Below are positions 32,426 through 43,855 of a stretch of DNA of 64,000 nucleotides, one piece after another. The position numbers and the translations under genes were made by a program. A model generated the notes under the pieces. The model saw nothing but the letters and a program-made list of their open reading frames with translations, did no database searches and had not been told where the DNA came from. Each line of letters opens with the position of its first letter. Within the stretch, counting starts at the first letter, position 1. The DNA is taken from assembly GCA_963921825.1 (NCBI GenBank), contig OY997589.1:17009735-17073734 (forward strand). Direction: 5' to 3'. This stretch comes from Erodium maritimum (Eukaryota > Streptophyta > Magnoliopsida > Geraniales > Geraniaceae).

Positions 32426-35400
32426 CAATATTCAGAGATAACATTAACCAGATCCGTCGGTTACAACAGACTCTTGCTGAATTGAATGGTCGAACTGATA
32501 GACATGGCATCAAGCGGAGATTGGCGATACAGAAACAGTATAACAGGGCCCTAGCAACACAGGAACAGTTTTGGCGTCAGAGAGCGAAACAACATTGGCT
32601 TGGGGAAGGTGACCGAAACACAGGTTTCTTCCAGAGATCGTCCTCAAAACGCCAGGCTAAAAACAAGTTAAAATCCCTGGTTAATGAGGAAGGGGTGGAA
32701 GTGCACTGGAATAAAGGAATGAGCGACCTGCTCCACTCGTACTTTGCAAATATCTTCACTTCGGGTGAGATTGAAGATTACGATCTCCCTATGCATGTCC
32801 CGAGCATGATCACCTCGGCACAGAACATACTATTGACCAAGAGAGTGACAGATCAGGAAGTGCGCCATGCTGTCTTCCAAATGGGACCGTCGAAATCCCC
32901 AGGCCCTGACGGTCTCAACCCAAAGTTCTTCCAACATTACTGGGATACCCTATCCCCGGAGGTCATAGATTTTGTCCGTACGGCAGTTTTGACTTGCACC
33001 ATTGACCAGGACATCAATAAGACCACCCTGATTATGATTCCGAAGATTCCAGGGGCGAAAAAGATTGCGGAGCTGAGACCTATCGCCCTCTGTAATGTGA
33101 TATTCATAATCCTTTCTAAGGTCTTAGCCAACAGGATCAAACCTTTATTGGATCCGATAATATCAACGAATCAAGGGGCTTTTGTCCCGGGCAGACACAT
33201 TCAGGATGATGTCATAATCTCCTATGAGATTATCCATACCCTCAGGCGTAAAACACATGGGCAGCGAGGGTTTATGGCACTGAAGTTAGATATGAGTAAG
33301 GCCTACGACAGAGTGGAGTGGTCTTTCTTGTTATCCATGATGGGAGCATTTGGATTCGATATGGGATGGCGAGCGATGGTGCTCGCATGTATGCGATCAA
33401 TCGAATACACGGTAAGCTTTGACGGGAAGCACACGACCCCTTTTACAGCAGGTCGGGGTATCAGACAAGGCGACCCTCTATCGCCGTATTTATTTCTCTT
33501 CTGTATGGAGGGCCTGTCCCGAATGCTCAGTCAAGCCGAGAGGGCTGGACAGATTCATGGAGTCTCTGTGGCTAAAGGAGCTCCGTTGATCTCTCACATC
33601 TTTTTTGTGGATGACTGTTACATTTTCTGCAGAGCAGACCACGAGGAGGCAACACATTTGAACAATATCCTCCAAACGTTTGGTCGTCTCTCGGGCCAAG
33701 TCATCAACAAAGGTAAATCGTCCATTTTCTTCAGTACAAATACGACATCGGCCAACAGATCGGCATGCTGTGACATACTAGGGATCCAGGAAATCTCGGG
33801 ACCGACTAAGTACCTGGGAGTACCCAACATGCTGGGTCGCAAAAAAAGGTCAGAATCTTCAGTTCTTATGCGACCGGATAGTGACAAAAATTGGGTCATG
33901 GGATGGGCAGATGTTATCGGCAGGAGGGAAGGAGGTTATGATCAAATCAGTCCTCCAGGCCATGCCAATATATGCGATGAGTGTGTTCCTGTTCCCAAGG
34001 GAATCCATAAATAATATCCATGTTGCACTGGCTTGGTACTGGTGGACGGGTACTCCCAGGGGCACGAAGCCGATCATCTGGCAGGACTGGGCTAAATTGT
34101 GCAGGCCAAAGGAGGATGGAGGTATGGGTTTCAAAGATATGCGGGATATGAATATCTCAATGCTGGCAAAAATGGGGTGGAAACTGGTTACCCAACCTGA
34201 TAGTTTGGTGGCTCGCGTCCTCAAAGCCCGTTACTATCCTCAGGGTGATTTCCTCTCGGCGGGAGGAGGAAACGGACCCAGCCAAATCTGGTCGGGCCTT
34301 CGAGGCACCCAGGGACTGCTCCGTGGTGGGTTGATCCGGACTATTGGTGACGATTGCTCTACTATGGTTGAGGGTTCTCCATGGCTCCTGGGGAATAACC
34401 CAATTATTCCCGTGCACACGTGTATCACCCCGGCCCTTATGGTGTCGGATCTTGCCACCGCCGATCATGAATGGGACGTGCAAAAACTACAGCTGAACCT
34501 CCCTCCGGCAATTGTTCAAGATGTCCTCCAGGTACCCTTGCCTCTCCCCCGGCATTCAGATAAATGGTCCTGGAAGTTCAATATCAGAGGGGAGTACTCA
34601 GTGAAAGAGGGTTATAGGGCACTCTCCAGAGATAACAGACGTTGGCACGCCTCCATGGGGACAACGGTTTGGACAGGTATTTGGGACCAGGACATTCAGC
34701 CGCGAATCAAGGTATTTTTATGGCGAGCTATCTCTGGTACATTACAGGTTGCAATGAACCTACGCACAAAGTTCATCCCAATTTCGGACACATGCCAGAT
34801 GTGTCAATCCGACCCGGAAACTACAGATCATCTTCTGCTATCTTGCCCCTTTGCGAGGTCGGTTTGGGACAAAGCAGGGTTACCCATCCCTGCCTCGTTA
34901 TCATCTCCTCTAGCTGACTGGCTCTCAGCCTTGTTCCTGATCCCAGATGCTGCGACCCGGAGCAAAGCCTGTCTAGTCCTCTGGGAGATATGGAAGGCGA
35001 GGAATGCTATGGTTTGAGATAAGGCCGCCTCCACCCCACAAGAGCTGGTGGTCACGGTCCTCAGTAACCAACATAGTTGGGTAGAAGCACAATCAGGTCT
35101 CCCGAAGCCCGTTCACACCCCCCAATCCCGACAAACTACATGGAAACCCCCTCCCCCTACCTGGTCTCTAATCAACGTCGACGGAGCAACTTTTGCTGAT
35201 TCAGGTCAGTTTGGATGGGGTTGGATATGTCGCACGGATACGGGAGGGGTCCGGGAAGCACGGAATGGCTATGGGAGTGGGGCACTCAATCCTGAATATT
35301 CAGAGGCAATGGCGATATGGCAATCCCTGGAATGGATACAAGCATCGCAATCGTCCAGAGTCATCATACAGAGCGATGCCCAGTACATGGTACACCTGAT

Positions 35401-35620
35401 TCAAGGCACACACCAGGTCTTCTCCCCTTTGGGCCGGTTGGTAGACGACTGTAGGTCCCTGTTAGCTACTCTCGAGGATGTTAAACTCGAGTACATATCT
35501 AGGTCAGCGAACGGAGCAGCTCATTGGCTAGCCCAGGAAGCCCGTTCTGTGTCTGTCCTTTCGTGGTCCGGATTCACCATCCCGGCCGCGTTTATGTCTA
35601 TCTTGCAAAAGTTCAATTAA
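32426..35620 (+). pseudogene. LINE ORF2: RT, zf-RVT, RNase H (one frameshift, one stop)
   Basis: Reading enters at 32426; the in-frame ATG at 32380 belongs to flanking DNA. RT motifs in order: 'MGPSKSPGPDGLNPKFF' (about 32881), 'LRPIALCNVIF', 'NQGAFVPGRHIQDDVI', 'LKLDMSKAYDRVEW', 'GIRQGDPLSPYLF' and the catalytic box 'FFVDDCYIF' (33601), where most plant LINEs have FADD. The frame breaks at an A7 run (33841-33847; one extra A restores the alignment) and continues to 35015-35017 TGA, probably a mutated Trp codon. It then runs in the same frame into RNase H (35160-35560, 'INVDGATF', 'QSDAQYMVHLI', 'RSANGAAHWLA'). The zinc-finger region 'CQMCQSDPETTDHLLLSC' is intact. With only two lesions after truncation, the copy is fairly young. 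Confidence 0.92.
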
Positions 35621-35646
35621 TAAAGTTCGTATCTCGTTTCAAAAAA
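32426..35646 (+). mobile_element. 5'-truncated L1-type LINE with RNase H
   Basis: A 3.2-kb insertion is bounded by a perfect 16-bp duplication and ends in AATAAAG...poly-A. It lacks ORF1 and the endonuclease, so reverse transcription stopped early (ordinary 5' truncation). The retained ORF2 carries reverse transcriptase, a zf-RVT region and a C-terminal RNase H. Confidence 0.93.
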
Positions 35647-35662
35647 AAATATCATTGTCAAT
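35647..35662. repeat. Target-site duplication of LINE (right)
   Basis: AAATATCATTGTCAAT follows the poly-A tail and matches 32410-32425; the first A residues merge with the tail. Confidence 0.9.
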
Positions 35663-36209
35663 TGAAGGACTATTTTACCTCTTTTCATTTTCATTTTTTA
35701 ATAATTCATGATAACATTATTATTTTCTTAAATATTTCATAATAACTATTTAATATTTATTTAAGTGTTTTTAAATATTTTTAATAAATTTAAAATTATA
35801 ATTTAACATATATTTTTAATTTATAATTATTTTACAGTTTTCTTAATATTTTTTAATGAATTTCTAAACAATTTTCATTTCACTTGATATTTTTTCAATT
35901 TAGTATAAATTTACTTTTTAATCATTTTACATTATTTTCAATATTTCATTTTTTTCTTTTCTCTTTTTGTTTAATTATCTTCTAAACTATTTTCATTTCA
36001 TAAATGAGTCTTTGTTAAGTTCCCAAATGTATATTCAAACCAAAAATTTGCTTTCAATACACAAAAGATTACAAAGAACAAAATTTTTTGGCCCCTCAAT
36101 ATGAAAGTCAACTTTTAGGGTATAAAGAAAAAAAATTCGATTTTGTTTTTCTTAATTTCAACAAAAAAATCATCAAGCAATTCAAGATAGACAATCAATG
36201 ATACATGTA
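35663..36209. other. Very AT-rich region, nothing coding
   Basis: Dominated by A/T words such as TTTAAATATTTTTAATAAATTT. The right end may be leader sequence of a minus-strand LTR element whose primer site is at 36210. Confidence 0.5.
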
Positions 36210-36222
36210 GACTCTGATACCA
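36210..36222 (-). other. Primer-binding site, minus strand
   Basis: Minus sense TGGTATCAGAGTC, complementary to initiator Met tRNA, lies one base away from a sequence beginning TGTATGATTATG on the plus strand (an LTR edge, ...CA in minus sense). It shows a minus-strand LTR element whose 5' LTR lies to the right. Confidence 0.65.
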
Positions 36223-36223
36223 C

Positions 36224-37050
36224 TGTATGATTATGTGTTACGTTAAAAGGGTGGAAAAAAAAATTTCTAGAACTCTTGTCGGTATAATTCTAGTTAGCCT
36301 AGATCAACATGCATCAACTAAAACTAATCTATGCATAATATAAACAAATTTTATCTTGATATAGGAAACTTTAGATCAATTGGTTCATGACAGGGACCTT
36401 TGAAAGTGTAGTCCTAGGCGCTCACGTGTTCGCCCTCTAATGGTATCTACACGAGAAAGTTAGATCCACAACTTGACATGCTAGTAGTCCTTGAACAAAA
36501 AAACTCACAATCTCATTCTATGGAGTAACAGAAAATTTTAGCTATGAATTTTGATATTTTCGGTCAACCCTAACACTTTACTTATAGGTGTTGGTCTTAC
36601 TTTAAGCCCAAACCAAATAAACTTAGGAAACCATGACTTAGTCCAACTAGTTTTCCTAGTTATAGACCTTCTAGCATTTAGGGTTTCTCCTATCATATTT
36701 AATAAAATTAAATGCTTGTTAGGCGAAGCCCTTGTTGGGTTATAAGGGTGTTCGGCCAAGCCCTATATTATTTATGTATTTGGTCCTTTTATTTGTTTAT
36801 TTAAGTACTATACTTTATAATAAATAAATAGAAGTGTTATCATTGCTTCATGAGTATTTGAATTAAATAAAAGTGATACTTTATATTAAATATAATTGCA
36901 CACCAGTTTGTTCACTTTGTTGTGGTATTTCTATTTGTGCGACTCTTTGAGATTTGTATGGCGTTGGTAGTGAAATAAAACAAAATGTTTCATACACAAG
37001 TCATGGGTATCTTCTAGCAAGGCCCGTGACCACCCAAGTTATAGAATTAA
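36224..37050 (-). mobile_element. LTR-like sequence next to minus-strand primer site
   Basis: Inferred LTR from the adjacent primer site. The right limit is not resolved, and 37050 is only a working boundary. No internal coding region remains to the left. Confidence 0.35.
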
Positions 37051-37305
37051 TGACTAATACTTTGTCAAATCAGATTACCTAAAATAGTCTTATCCTCTTG
37101 TCATTTGGTGATTTCATCGCTAAACAAAGGCATAGAACCGCCATCCTTTCCAATTCAGTCTTTCAAGTTCTCTTGATCGCGAGTAATGAATGTAGGCAAA
37201 AAAATCACACGCATGCCCATGCTTTTATTCCAAACCTCCTACTTATCAAGAGAGACCTTTTAATGACATTTGACTTGTATAAATACAAATGACAAGTCCA
37301 TATGA

Positions 37306-37313
37306 CCATCACC
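37306..37313. repeat. Target-site duplication of hAT-like MITE (left)
   Basis: CCATCACC is repeated at 37886-37893; 8 bp is the hAT size. Confidence 0.75.
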
Positions 37314-37885
37314 TTGGGGTGGGTATTGGGTGGTTAACCACCCAATGGAACCTTTTACAAACCCAACCCGATATTACCGGTTTAACATATCTTGGAACCA
37401 GCCCCAACTCATAAACCAATTTTTTACAGTGAAACCAACCAGTTCACTAACCGGTTGATTAGTGGTTTTAACCAACCAACCACTTTACTACATGTAAGTA
37501 CAAATTTAGAAACCAATAATCATACGCATATTTGTATTTCAAGCCAAAACATATTACTACATTCTCCAAAACAAAAGAAAAATTACATATAAGTCATCGT
37601 GTTCTATGTTAGCAATTCGTGCGACACAAAAGAGTGCTCATGAGTCATTCATCTATATCAGATCAGTGGTTATTATGAAGCCACATGTATATGATGAACA
37701 GTACCGATTTGGTTGGTTAACCGATGGTTTAGCGTTTCAAGAACCGACAACCAACCGTTAACTTTCCGGTTCGATCGTCAAGAACTCGCAACCAACCATT
37801 AACTTTCCGGTTTCGGGTTTTTCGGTGCGGTTTGCGGTTCGTGGTGATTGGTTTTAGCGGTTTCGGTTTTTTTTGCCCACCCCTA
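37314..37885. mobile_element. hAT-like MITE, 572 bp
   Basis: Terminal inverted repeats are TTGGGGTGGG (left) and TAGGGGTGGGCAAAAAAAAC (right, inverted). Such GGGGTGGGCAAA-type ends with 8-bp duplications are characteristic of plant hAT elements. The interior is rich in GGTTAACC/CCGGTT words and lacks a transposase frame. Confidence 0.75.
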
Positions 37886-38399
37886 CCATCACCTATATGT
37901 CTCACATGTGTGTATCCATATCTGAGCATAATTATTGTAACCATCTGACAAAGAATATCATTTAATTATGTAAGAAATGAATCCACATCATGTAGATCAC
38001 ATGATGATGTCATGGTCGTAGGACTAAGACATATTCAGATAGTTGAGATATACCCATGTCTTTGTTCTATGAGGTATTCTCAAGGTGGGTCATCCAATGT
38101 CAAACTCTTTGGCATATGCGATTTTTACTCACATCTCTATATGCATGATTAGTAAAACACCACCCTCTCGTCAAAACCACACTAGCTCTAACTGTCAGTT
38201 TAGGTTAGGGACAAGTGAATGGATTCACTTATTTGTCCATAAGAGTTCTACTATTAGGTAAATGTTCCCTAACACCTTATAAGAAGTAATTAATTTACAG
38301 TCTCACTAACATTACAGCTGAATGATAATAAAACGTTTTCCAATTATTATTAAGTCAAATGACAAAGAATAGGGGGTGGCTTGTCCTAGGGCATAAAAC

Positions 38400-38605
38400 T
38401 TAACATATGTGCCTTTTGATAATCAAGCGGTGATTAATATGGCACATAATCTAATGTATAATAGTACGAGTCGACACATGCATGTTCGACAAAACACCAT
38501 TAGACAATCGATCTCAACTAGAGTTATCACTATTAATTTTTTAAGATCAAAAGATAACATCTCAGATCTGTTAATCAAAGGATTAAATGTAGATCTAGTT
38601 GATAA
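38400..38605 (+). pseudogene. Copia RNase H C-terminal fragment
   Basis: The frame contains 'DNQAVINMAHNLMYNSTSR', then 'HVRQNTIRQSI' and 'RSKDNISDLLIKGL'. This is the end of a Ty1/Copia RNase H domain (consensus DNQAAIxIAxNPxxHxRTKHIxxxxHxxR ... LADxxTKxL). Everything upstream (gag, protease, integrase, RT) is absent. It is a fragment of a dead element. Confidence 0.85.
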
Positions 38606-39926
38606 GGAATGAGACTAAAGCATGTAACCAGTTAAGGCATTATCTAAAGGAAAACTAAACCTAGCTGATTGGAGATCCCAAGATCTAGGCTCAATGAGAC
38701 AACCTAATTGCATAAACCTTGAGAGATCAATGTGGGAGCTCAACCCCATGTCCATTCCTATGATGAAAAATAGTGATAAGAAACATGTAGAGGTTAAGCT
38801 ATGCTTTTAATGATTATTTGTGCGTCACGAGTATTTAGGGAAACAAATCACCTATTTAAGAGTGAATTAGGGTCGTTTCAAGGGAAACTAATGGGGCTTA
38901 TTTATCTTAGACTCTTTTATAACTAGGAGATGTTCATGACCATAACGAACATAACCATGAGAACCAAAAATCATGTTTGTTGGTGTTTGTGTGGAATATA
39001 TCATCATTTACATAAAAGACATAATAGTTCAAAGATATCGTGTCTACTAGTCAATTAGTAAATTAAATATATTTTTATAAGGGTAAGTTGAAGGGTGCTA
39101 CCTACATATCCTATGCAGATGCCGTATATGAGAAATCACCATCCTACCGCTTTCCTTTTGCGTTAATTTCTATTCATGTGGGAGATTTTTGGACAAAAGT
39201 GAGAACATGTCAACTTGATGATAAATTATTTTTTTGATTGGCTCATCCTAGAACTATGGAAACCTTTCCAACGAGATATCACGGTCTCAAACCGACAAGA
39301 GGTAAATAAGAAATTAAAGCTCAAACAACACCGTTGAACTTGATTGTTGAGAAAAATGCAAGTGGGAAAATGCGTTATCCATGCAAATCCCACATGTAGG
39401 CGTAGGGGGGGGGGGGGTGGAGGAGGGAAGGGGTGTTGCAAATTTAGGGTCCGAACAATTGAACGAGCTTGAACTCATGTGTGTCCGCACGACATGTTGC
39501 TCTAGATTTGGGCCCGTGCGCCAGCTATGTTTTGCTCCGACCTTAGTTTTGGGAATTGATATGTAATAAGGAAATATCCGAAATTGATGTTTCGGAAATC
39601 TGACTATCAGCTCTATCCATTTTCCTTTTTAAGCTCAACTCTATTCGTCTTAGAAGAAAAAGAAAAATCCCTCTTTCTCTCTGGATCATAGTTCTCGTTT
39701 CTTCTCTTTCAGTGAAACTTCTCGAGAATGGTTCGAGTTCTCCAACGTTGTCGTTGTATCTTGGGAAATTTTGCTAATACGTGGCAATAAACAATCTTAA
39801 GAAAACCGGTTCTCAGGTTTCGACAAACCAGTTCATTCTCTGATCATCGTGTGAGGTTATTGTGTTTAATCTAAAATATACTTACCAAAAAAATTCTAAA
39901 ATAATTACGATTTTGTTCTTCATCTT
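38606..39926 (+). other. Probable Copia 3' end and LTR remains
   Basis: This follows the RNase H fragment in the same orientation, so it probably contains the element's 3' end and LTR. The part near 39540-39880 (GTAATAAGGAAATATCCG, GCTAATACGTGGCAATAAAC) looks like LTR U3/R sequence, but termini could not be fixed. A run of 13 G lies at 39405-39417. No gene is supported. Confidence 0.35.
39922..39926. repeat. Target-site duplication of solo LTR A (left)
   Basis: ATCTT, repeated at 42869-42873. Confidence 0.9.
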
Positions 39927-40181
39927 TGTCACGCCCCGATTTCAGCGAACCGAACTCGGGACGCGAACTTTTAAAAACATGAACACTTGAAACCTGTTTT
40001 CAATAACAGCTTTGACATTTCCATTTACTTCTCAAAATAATAGTATTTACAATACAAAAACGTCCCAACAAGTGGACAAGGTACAACATCCGTCACTAGA
40101 CTCAACAAAAAGTAAAGACCAGACTCCGCTCCAAGCTCCATGAACTTCAAGAGCTAACCTTGTCCGTCCGGTGATCAGTAC

Positions 40182-41384
40182 CTGTAGGAAAAGCAGCTAG
40201 GGGTGAGCGTTCGCTCACCTCCACGGATAACAGACTGACTATGGCATAATTAGCAGAAAGAGCCAGTAACACTAAAACCAAACCCAACGCCGGGACTACA
40301 GTCCCCAACTCAAGTACTCAACTGACCCACAACCCGTCACCTTCCTCAACAGACTCGACACTCGATAAAAACAGTGTAGACCCGACACAACTATCGACGA
40401 CCTCCTCAAGGACACGACAGAAAGACTACACAACGCCAAACAAGATCACAAAGGATCGCACACCAGCTGCTCAGTAACCAATCTCAATCAGGTCAGGGTT
40501 CGACCTATCGCAATTCCTCAACACGAAGTCGGATCAGGCTGTCGACCTTTCAAACTCGCAATTCCTCGACACTAAGTCGGATCAGGCTGTCGACCTTTAA
40601 AACTCGCAATTCATCGACACTAAGTCGGATCAGGCTGTCGACCTTTAGAACTCGCAATTCATCGACACTAAGTCGGATCAGGCTGTCGACCTTTAGAACT
40701 CACCACCCCAGGTAACCACAATCACAATCACAGGCAAGTTCAATCACACAGGCACTCAAGGCCACTCAAGACACCTCAACAGTCAAGACTCGGGTTCAAC
40801 AACCCCACGGGCACTCACTGCCACTCAAGACACCTCAACAGTCAAGACTCGGGTTCAGCAACCCCACGGGCACTCACTGCCACTCAAGACACCAAATTAA
40901 TTACACGGGCTCTCAAGGCCACCCAAACTCCACAATTAAATACGGGCTCTCAAGGCCACCCAAACTCCACAATTAAATACGGGCTCTCAAGGTTACCCAA
41001 ACTCAACAATTAAATAACACGGGCTCTCAAGGCCACCCAAACTCAACAACAAATAACACGGGCTCTCAAGGCCACCCAAACTCAATAATAAATAACACGC
41101 AACAACCTCCGGCATACTCGATGCCTCCAACAATTCTAAGATCACTAGTTTCACAAACAACCTCCGGGCATGGTCATATGCCTCCAGTAATTCAATTATC
41201 GCTAAGTTCTCTGTTCCTACGACACTACTAAGTGTCACATGCTTTTCTCTTGAACGCTACAATCCCGTATCGTGCTTTTCTAATAATTAAATAAATCTAC
41301 TCAACCCACGACACCCCGGTGTCACATGCAATTCTACTATTAACTTTCCCTAATCAGGGCCGAGATCCGGCTACTTTTCCCTAC
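40182..41384 (-). other. Putative intron inside solo LTR A
   Basis: Minus sense donor TACGAG/GTAGGGAAAAG (GT 41384-41383) and acceptor TTTTCCTACAG (AG 40183-40182), 1203 bp. It encloses all the minisatellite repeats, and the palindrome lies about 19 bases before the acceptor. Confidence 0.45.
40505..41100 (-). repeat. Minisatellite block in solo LTR A
   Basis: Three consecutive arrays: ~60-bp units with GTCGGATCAGGCTGTCGACC (40505-40700), ~61-bp units with CAACAACCCCACGGGCACTC (40740-40895), and ~38-40-bp units GGGCTCTCAAGGCCACCCAA (40905-41095). Each array has 3-6 copies. Confidence 0.9.
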
Positions 41385-42868
41385 CTCGTATATAGATCCA
41401 AAAGCGCTCCAACAAAACCCGAAGTGGACCTAGTCACTCGCCGAGCTTTCCCTTGCCTCGGTCCGTAGCACGATCTAAAAGAACACAAATTCAAAGTACT
41501 TTTAAACTAGTACGAATAAACCGAAAATTAATAAACTTAACGCCCAAACGTAACCCCGACAAAGACGATCACTCCCAAACTTCCCAATTATTCGATATTG
41601 CCGAAAAAGGACCCGTAAGGGCCAGATTCGCCCGACATGGCGAATCTGCCCGGTTTTGGTTAATTGCCTTCCGGGGCTCCAAAAGTCCCCATTTTCGTTT
41701 CTACGGTCTTAGAATAAATCAAGGAACTCAACGCACTTGACGGAATCGAATTCCGACTTCTAAAACAATTAATTAACGTTTAAAGTTTCCCAAAACCCGT
41801 TAATTACAACTTCTCCAATTTAAATCCAAAATTCGATTTGGTTTGGGATAAAAGGTCCGGGGAACGTTTTAAACTACCCGAGTAATTAAAACACGAACAA
41901 CCGAGCACGTGGGCCCCACCCAAAGGGCTTGGCCGTGCCCTAGGGTTTGAGGGAGGGGCTCGGCCACCAAGTGGTGGCTGCTGCCACCTCCGGCCAGCCA
42001 CCACCCACGGTGGCCGGAGCTCCTCCCGAGCCTCCGGTCACCGGAAAACGTGAAATTTCTCTCCCAAACACCTCTAAAACGTCTCCAACACCTCTCTAAT
42101 CTCTACACAACCCTAAACCAAAATTTAAAACCAAACCCTAGCTCTTGAAAATAATCGAAACGAGAATCGGTTCGGGTATTACCGTAGAGGAGAACGAGGG
42201 GAACGGGATTGCTCTTTGCTTTGACTCGATCCAAGGGCTCGATCACAAACCCTAGCTCAACCTCCCTTCTTCTCTCTTCTTCTCCTTCTCCTTCTCTCTC
42301 TAAAACCTCTCTTCTAATTTCTAATTTAATTAAACTAACAACAAAACTAACTTTTTTCCCTTTTAAAACCCCATACTCGGCCAACCCTCTCCAACCACAC
42401 CTTTTCCCTCCAAAAATACACCACCATATACTTGACAAGTGTCAAGGTGGGTCCCATACCTTTTGGAAAATATCTAGTTGATATTTTCCAATCAGATTCG
42501 CGAAAAACGGACGTTTCGGGCCCCGAACGGGCACTTTTCCCAAAAATATTTTAAACTGGACGGGCTTCAAGGAAACGGCCCAACTAAGACCGCTACGACG
42601 ATGGCTAAGCTTTTCGGGTCCAACACGGTCCTCGAATGGACCAAAACGTCGCTCGGGTGACTTTTCCAGCGAAAAATCAATCTTTCCCAAAATGACCAGA
42701 AAGTTGCCCTGAGTCCCCCGTAACTCATTTTAGTCGATAACGGGGTCAACTTAAGTCCGGCATGACCCTCGGGGTCAATTTAAGTTAAGTTAAGTGTCTG
42801 TCTTAAAAATTTTAAATTTTCCTGTTTTTCGCAGGTTTGACTGACGTTGACCAGAAGTGGTTATTACA

Positions 42869-42873
42869 ATCTT
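42869..42873. repeat. Target-site duplication of solo LTR A (right)
   Basis: ATCTT, identical to 39922-39926. Confidence 0.9.
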
Positions 42874-42904
42874 ACTCCGTATAGTTATAGTATTTTCATT
42901 AATA

Positions 42905-43051
42905 CAGTAGAAACTCGAAAAATTAATACTCGATTATTTAATAAACTCTCTAAGATAATATTTTTGGTTGGTCCCGACGCGGTGATATGGTGTTAAATTA
43001 ATAATATTAATTTGATGATCATATGACTATTAATTTATAAATTTTCTACTG
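42905..43051. mobile_element. Emigrant-like (pogo-type) MITE
   Basis: A 147-bp element begins CAGTAGAAACTCGAAAAATT and ends, inverted, CAGTAGAAAATTTATAAATT, flanked by TA on both sides (42903-42904, 43052-43053). The ends resemble the plant Emigrant MITE terminus CAGTAAAACCTCTATAAATT as I recall it. Confidence 0.6.
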
Positions 43052-43094
43052 TAATACTTGTTCGCGTTTATCTGTTTACTATTGTTCATAGGTG

Positions 43095-43133
43095 ATCATA
43101 TGACTATTAATTTATAAGTTTTCTACTGTAATC
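43095..43133. repeat. Second copy of the MITE right end
   Basis: About 39 bp repeat 43017-43055 almost exactly (GATCATATGACTATTAATTT ... TTTTCTACTGTAAT), separated by about 40 bp. It is either a duplicated end or the remains of a second, overlapping MITE. Confidence 0.7.
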
Positions 43134-43135
43134 GG

Positions 43136-43855
43136 GGAAGTGCATTAATGCAAGAAATAAACCATACAAGGTAGGGCGTACAAGCCCTGAGTTCAAGATA
43201 TGTGTCCTGGTCGCCCATAGGCAACCCGACGATCATGGACTCGTAGAAAAATACTGCTTCTGCTCGCAGATACTAACTTAGGACATCCTCTTACCGACAT
43301 CTCTAAAGTACGAAACGAGAAATTTAAACAACCTAAAAACCAAATCCTAAAACAGTACATGAATCGAAACCAATCTAACCAACCTAACGAACCATGCAAG
43401 TCCTTATTGAAGTAGAAAACGTCAAAACAGAGGATCTTACAATGGTGCCCTCCTTTCTTCCTCCCTGTGCTAGGATGTCGTGGAGAACTGCACCCCATTA
43501 GCGTCCCTCCCCCCGGATCCTAAACCCGCCTGCCGGTTATCTGATATTCACCGGAAACAGCTCGACGAGGTTGCGACGCTGTATGCACATCCTCCACCGA
43601 TTGTCCCCGCGTAGTGTGAACGCGGGGAGTAACCAGCGATGGCAGAACCCGCGGTTGTACTGAATCCGAATTGAGAACCACCAAAGGACGAGGTGATTCT
43701 CGATCGGCTTCAACGTGGGAGCGGCGAAATTCCAGCCCGTTCGGTGCCTGCGGCTGGTCGGACTCCATGGAAAAAGGTGATTTTGAAGTGCACAAATGAC
43801 TGATTGAACGAAAAAGAAGAGAAAATGGGCTGGTTTTTTCGACCCTAACAGAGAT
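43136..43855 (-). mobile_element. Retroposon fragment, minus strand
   Basis: Minus-strand frames 43914-43537 and 43498-43193 resemble the 5' and 3' parts of the neighbouring ORF1-type retroposons, without ORF1 core domains. The 3' segment shares the 'GRPGxxS' ending with the elements at 30.6 and 43.9 kb. The next retroposon is inserted near its 5' end, at the CCTTTTTGGGATT site. No poly-T tail is visible at the left. Confidence 0.45.

Larger units (their letters stand above)
39927..42868 (-). mobile_element. Solo LTR A (Gypsy), 2942 bp
   Basis: Termini TG...CA: minus sense TGTAATAACCACTTCTGG at 42868 and ...GGGGCGTGACA at 39927, with a perfect 5-bp duplication and no internal region on either side. 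It is therefore a solo LTR produced by LTR-LTR recombination. U3 contains a hairpin (GTGACTTTTC/GAAAAATCA region, about 42653-42680) and telomere-box-like AAACCCTA words near 42110-42140. R-U5 carries minisatellites, a GGTGAGC-GAAC-GCTCACC palindrome (40202-40219) and intron-like boundaries. Confidence 0.93.

Noticed and set aside
32881..33620. Endogenous virus reverse transcriptase
   Set aside because: Motif order, zf-RVT, C-terminal RNase H, poly-A tail and variable-length target duplication identify a LINE.
33841..33847. Programmed -1 frameshift at an A7 slippery run
   Set aside because: Continuing the RT frame requires the opposite shift (one extra A), and LINE ORF2 is not normally expressed that way; a mutation is simpler.
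39405..39417. 13-G run (also 58682-58694) as a functional quadruplex
   Set aside because: Single homopolymers of this sort may be slippage or sequencing artefacts; nothing else supports a role.
40505..41100. CRISPR-like regularly spaced repeats
   Set aside because: Units are directly tandem minisatellites inside a plant LTR with no unique spacers and no cas genes.
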